From JAIBJP01 sp035639875 (GTDB lineage: Bacteria > Actinomycetota > Thermoleophilia > Gaiellales > Gaiellaceae): a DNA stretch of 12,784 nucleotides. The stretch spans positions 1 to 12,784 of the forward strand of contig DASQXE010000079.1 of NCBI GenBank assembly GCA_035639875.1, in the 5' to 3' direction. The translations under genes and the position numbers were made by a program. Position 1 is the stretch's first letter, and each line of letters begins with the position of its first letter. Shown piece after piece: positions 12,281-12,784 of this stretch. The notes below the pieces were generated by a model that saw only the letters and a program-made list of their open reading frames with translations, had not been told where the DNA came from and made no database searches.

Positions 12281-12784
12281 ATGCCGATAGGGGATCCGAT
12301 GGACCAGGCTGACTTTCCATGGCGCCCGCTCGGGCTACTCCTCGTCGCCAAGGGCCTCCTGAGCACAACCGATCTCGAGGTCGCGCTCGGTGAGCAGCGG
12401 CGAACTGGTCGCCTGCTCGGCCAGATCCTGGTCGGCAGGGGCCTCGTCACGAGCCTCGCGTTGACACAAGCGCTCGCCCAGCAGCACGGCGTCGAGCTGC
12501 GCGCGACCGACGCGAGGGAGCCCGTCCCACCGGGATCAGAGCATCGCGCGGCACCCGCGGTCGACGCGCGGTATCGCGCTTGGCACCCGCTCGGAAGGAT
12601 TCTCGTAGCGAAGGGATTTCTCGGCGAAGGCGACCTCGAGCGGGCGCTCGCAAAGCAGGAACGGCGACCCGACCGGCGCTTGGGCGAGATCCTGGTCGCG
12701 GACGGGTTGCTCACGGGGCCGGCTCTCGCCCTTGCGCTCGCAGAGCAACACGGGCTCGATCTCGGACCAGAGGAAGAACTCGAC
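12281..12784 (+). CDS. Protein with two tandem GspE/PilB N-terminal (MshEN-like) domains, cut by the window end
   Basis: An open frame of 168 codons running off the right edge. It begins MPIGDPMDQADFPWRPLG and contains two copies of the same helical domain: PLGLLLVAKGLLSTTDLEVA to ALAQQHGVEL, and PLGRILVAKGFLGEGDLERA to ALAEQHGLDL, joined by a linker rich in Ala, Pro and Arg. Each copy shows the LG-x-x-L(V)-x-x-G-x-(L/F)-x(4-6)-L pattern of the T2SSE_N/MshEN fold, which binds cyclic di-GMP in some secretion and pilus ATPases. The remainder may be a PilB/GspE-type ATPase or a regulator built only of these domains. Two starts are possible: ATG 12281 (AAGG upstream) and ATG 12299 (AGGGGA upstream); both are in frame. 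Confidence 0.8.
   Translation, partial: MPIGDPMDQADFPWRPLGLLLVAKGLLSTTDLEVALGEQRRTGRLLGQILVGRGLVTSLALTQALAQQHGVELRATDAREPVPPGSEHRAAPAVDARYRAWHPLGRILVAKGFLGEGDLERALAKQERRPDRRLGEILVADGLLTGPALALALAEQHGLDLGPEEELD

Noticed and set aside
12232..12714. A 160-codon minus-strand frame opposite the MshEN-like gene.
   Set aside because: The plus strand encodes two clearly homologous domains, which cannot be chance; the minus frame is Ser/Arg-rich shadow.

Overview
The window is high-GC (roughly two thirds G+C by eye), with frequent GTG starts, many short secreted or membrane proteins of unknown function and a tRNA without an encoded CCA end. The caa3-type oxidase subunit and several recurrent hypothetical families point to an Actinomycetota chromosome, probably class Thermoleophilia (Gaiellales or Solirubrobacterales-like). 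That placement is inference from gene content, not a computed result.

Layout. (1) 34-2170, minus strand: a run of a helical hypothetical protein, then msrA (methionine sulfoxide reductase), then coxB (cytochrome c oxidase subunit II fused to a cytochrome c domain). This ties respiration to oxidative protein repair. (2) 2323-3999, minus strand: a rhodanese domain and an MFS transporter read in one frame, interrupted only by a TGA. The TGA lies inside the rhodanese active-site loop and the rest of the rhodanese fold continues immediately after it. This is the most unusual object in the window: a selenocysteine/recoding candidate, a fresh nonsense mutation or a base error. (3) 4082-4261, plus: a 59-residue membrane protein, convergent with a two-HKD phospholipase D-like enzyme (4266-5723, minus). 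(4) 5743-7327, plus: a tight three-gene operon of a six-or-seven-segment membrane protein with two ExxE repeats, a small membrane partner and a secreted four-cysteine protein. (5) 7320-8723: a RibD/DHFR-like reductase (minus) divergent from a glutathione S-transferase (plus). (6) 8759-10706: a secreted lipoprotein (minus) divergent from an APC-superfamily-like permease (plus). Their shared intergenic region holds three segments that can form two mutually exclusive hairpins. (7) 10703-11853: a four-helix membrane protein (minus), a 64-residue Ser/Gly-rich lipoprotein (plus) and an 83-residue membrane protein (plus). (8) 11873-12189: a frameshifted C-terminal remnant of a tyrosine recombinase beside the 3' end of tRNA-Ala(TGC), with a hairpin terminator-like repeat between them. 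(9) 12281 to the window end, plus: the start of a protein with two tandem copies of the GspE/PilB N-terminal (MshEN-type) domain.

Themes. Redox and sulfur chemistry recurs (MsrA, rhodanese, GST, cytochrome oxidase), as do envelope proteins. Apart from the cox/msrA run and the three-gene operon at 5743-7327, the genes look like small independent units. No CRISPR array, rRNA gene or intact mobile element was seen.
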